NCBI GenBank assembly: GCA_947630205.1
Contig: CANRGW010000084.1
Location: 1 to 5,569 of the forward strand
Source of the DNA: an uncultured Bacilli bacterium
GTDB lineage: Bacteria; Bacillota_I; Bacilli_A; RF39; UBA660
Direction: 5' to 3'
Length of the DNA stretch: 5,569 nucleotides
The notes beneath the pieces are model-generated. The model was not told the DNA's origin. It did not search any database and worked only from the letters and a program-made list of their open reading frames with translations. Each line of letters opens with the position of its first letter. The stretch's first letter is position 1. A program made the position numbers and the translations under genes. Positions 3,974 to 5,569 of this stretch are shown piece after piece.

Positions 3974-5569
3974 ATGGAAGAAAGTAAAAATAATAAAAAG
4001 AAAATATTAATATTAGGAATATTATTAGTAATAGTAACGATAGGAGTATTAGGAATAACATATGCTGCTTATAATTTTCAAAGAGAAGGAGACTCTAATG
4101 AATTAATAGCAGGAGATATCTATATGCATTATAAAGGAAAAAATGCTGGGATAAGTATAGAAGATGCAGTACCATCTAAGACATATGACCCAAAAGAATA
4201 TTTTGAATTCACAATAGATGGTAAAAATACCTATACAGAAAAAGATATATGGTATGAAATAGATTTAGTTCATGGTGAACAACCAGAGGGAAGAACAATA
4301 AGGATAAATGATAAATTTTTAAGATTTAGGTTAACAGAACAAATAGGAGACAGCGAAGAAAAGACAGTAGTAAATTCTGTAGGGTATGATGATATAACAA
4401 ATAAGAAAATATGGGTAAATAAGATAGACAAGAATACAAATGAAGAAATAAAAATAACTTATAGACTATATATGTGGATAAGTGATGAAGTACATATAGG
4501 ATATGATGATGAAGAAGAAATAGAATTTGATTATTCAACTGATGAATGGACAAATAATATATATGCAAGTGTAAAAGTAAATGTAAAAGGTGATTTTGAG
4601 GAAAAAAATCAAGATTTAAGACCTTTACCAGAGGATTTATCAACAAATTTATTAGAAAGAATAAAGAAATTAGCCTATTATAGGGATGGTGAAGTAATTG
4701 CGATAGATGTAACAGATAAAAGTAATATAACAAAATGTGATAGTATTAATGCTTGTAAAGAAAAAATAATAGAATATAGATATTCCGGCCCAGAAGTAAA
4801 TAACTATATTTATTTAAAAGATAATAACAATTCTAACGAATTATGGAGAATAATAGGAGTATTTGAAGATGATGAAGTAGGAGAATATATAAAAGTAGTA
4901 AGAGACAATATGTTACCAGAAAATTATTTACCAGAAACGTTTAAAGTTTCAAATGATAAAATTTATAGAATTAAAACTTTAGGAAAAGAAAATTTATATA
5001 AAGTATATTATAATAATTTAACTGGAACGGAAGATGATAAAAATAATTGGCCAACAGCAGGATTGCAATATTGGTTAAATGCAGAAGAAAAAGATACAGA
5101 AGGAAATAATAACTATTTAAGTTATTTATCAGATGATGTAAGAGCGAAACTAGTAAAAGTAAAATATTATTTAGGAACCCCAACCTATGATACGGGAATT
5201 GAATTTTCAACAATAAATTCGTATAAATACGAAAGAGCAACTGAATGTAATGATGGTAAAGGTGCAATAACTGCAAAAGATAACTTTACATCTAGTGAAA
5301 AATGGACAGGGAAAGTAAGTTTGATATATCCAAGTGATTATGGTTTTAGTGGAAGCGAAGAATATTGGAGTAATACTAGTTTAAGACCACTTACTAGTTA
5401 TGGTGCACACGGAACTTCATGGATGTATATATCATGGGGATATCGTAGTCCTACTGGAGCACAACAAAGTTGGGTTTTATCACCAAGCAATAATAAACCA
5501 ACTTATGGTTCATATTATGAACCTAATGGTATGATTGCTAATTCTGGATATCCTGTTTATTCGTCTACT
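3974..5569 (+). CDS. Large surface protein: TasA/camelysin-like N-terminus plus DUF6273-like module (3' truncated)
   Basis: The ATG at 3974 has AAAGGA (3959-3964) 9 nt upstream. The frame stays open for 532 codons to the window end, so the C-terminus is missing. Seen: a basic start, a hydrophobic signal segment (about 11-31), then TYAAYNFQREGDSNELIAGD. This parallels TasA, whose precursor has TWAAFN at the SipW cleavage point and an ASGTLDL motif after it. By analogy, cleavage would fall between A31 and A32. Residues about 32-210 would be a TasA-like beta domain. After a linker (about 210-265; C255 and C261) comes a module beginning YRYSGPEVNNYIYL...LWRIIGVF, like YVYKGENVNNYI in the protein at 998. 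The Trp/Gly/Ser-rich end (EEYWSN, SWMYISWGY) fits the later part of such modules. It is probably secreted, perhaps a fibre or adhesin subunit; that is inference. The N-terminal half favours A-ending codons (Ile almost all ATA), unlike the neighbouring genes. Confidence 0.9.
   Translation, partial: MEESKNNKKKILILGILLVIVTIGVLGITYAAYNFQREGDSNELIAGDIYMHYKGKNAGISIEDAVPSKTYDPKEYFEFTIDGKNTYTEKDIWYEIDLVHGEQPEGRTIRINDKFLRFRLTEQIGDSEEKTVVNSVGYDDITNKKIWVNKIDKNTNEEIKITYRLYMWISDEVHIGYDDEEEIEFDYSTDEWTNNIYASVKVNVKGDFEEKNQDLRPLPEDLSTNLLERIKKLAYYRDGEVIAIDVTDKSNITKCDSINACKEKIIEYRYSGPEVNNYIYLKDNNNSNELWRIIGVFEDDEVGEYIKVVRDNMLPENYLPETFKVSNDKIYRIKTLGKENLYKVYYNNLTGTEDDKNNWPTAGLQYWLNAEEKDTEGNNNYLSYLSDDVRAKLVKVKYYLGTPTYDTGIEFSTINSYKYERATECNDGKGAITAKDNFTSSEKWTGKVSLIYPSDYGFSGSEEYWSNTSLRPLTSYGAHGTSWMYISWGYRSPTGAQQSWVLSPSNNKPTYGSYYEPNGMIANSGYPVYSST

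Noticed and set aside
4326..4733. 135-codon minus-strand frame
   Set aside because: It is rich in Leu, His and Tyr as expected for the complement of A/G-rich coding DNA, and lies wholly inside the 532-codon surface-protein frame.
4971..5276. 101-codon minus-strand frame
   Set aside because: Same complement artefact inside the surface-protein gene; no ribosome binding site seen.
1..5569. Mollicute genetic code 4 (TGA as tryptophan)
   Set aside because: All tryptophans read here are TGG and there is no in-frame TGA in the genes, so the standard code is sufficient.

Overview
This strongly AT-rich window has A/T-rich codons, AGGAGG-type ribosome binding sites and consensus-like sigma-A promoters with 17-nt spacers. 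It looks like a low-GC Firmicute. An uncultured gut Bacilli or Mollicutes-related lineage is my inference from the protein families, not something I could test. Every tryptophan I read is TGG and no gene contains in-frame TGA, so the standard bacterial code fits. The genes found are mostly envelope or surface proteins.

Region 1 (2-933): the 3' part of a membrane protein with a Gly/Ser-rich stretch, membrane segments, a Tim44-like domain and a C-terminal four-cysteine zinc ribbon, followed by a weak hairpin terminator. Region 2 (941-3273): a promoter and a two-gene operon. The first gene encodes a single-pass membrane protein with two ectodomain modules of the DUF6273-like type. Two bases downstream lies a translationally coupled phosphodiester glycosidase (NAGPA/DUF2233-like) with an N-terminal membrane anchor.

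Region 3 (3274-3690) is intergenic by long-ORF criteria but full of signals. It looks like a convergent type I toxin-antitoxin module. On the minus strand a promoter drives a leader whose hairpin hides a strong Shine-Dalgarno, then a 25-residue single-helix hydrophobic peptide. On the plus strand a short untranslated RNA runs the opposite way to an intrinsic terminator abutting the peptide stop codon. The two predicted RNAs start with the same 12 bases, each 7 nt after a -10 box, and each folds that start into a related hairpin. A second plus-strand terminator insulates the module from what follows.

Region 4 (3699-5569): a strong promoter, a leader of about 190 nt with a run of eight G and a long terminator hairpin, then a large surface-protein gene running off the window. 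Its N-terminus resembles TasA/camelysin (SipW-type signal peptide), and its C-terminal part carries the same ectodomain module as the gene at 998. The leader suggests transcription attenuation, a riboswitch or phase variation controlling this protein.

Most interesting: the toxin-antitoxin-like module at 3283-3616, then the leader RNA with its G tract at 3735-3925.
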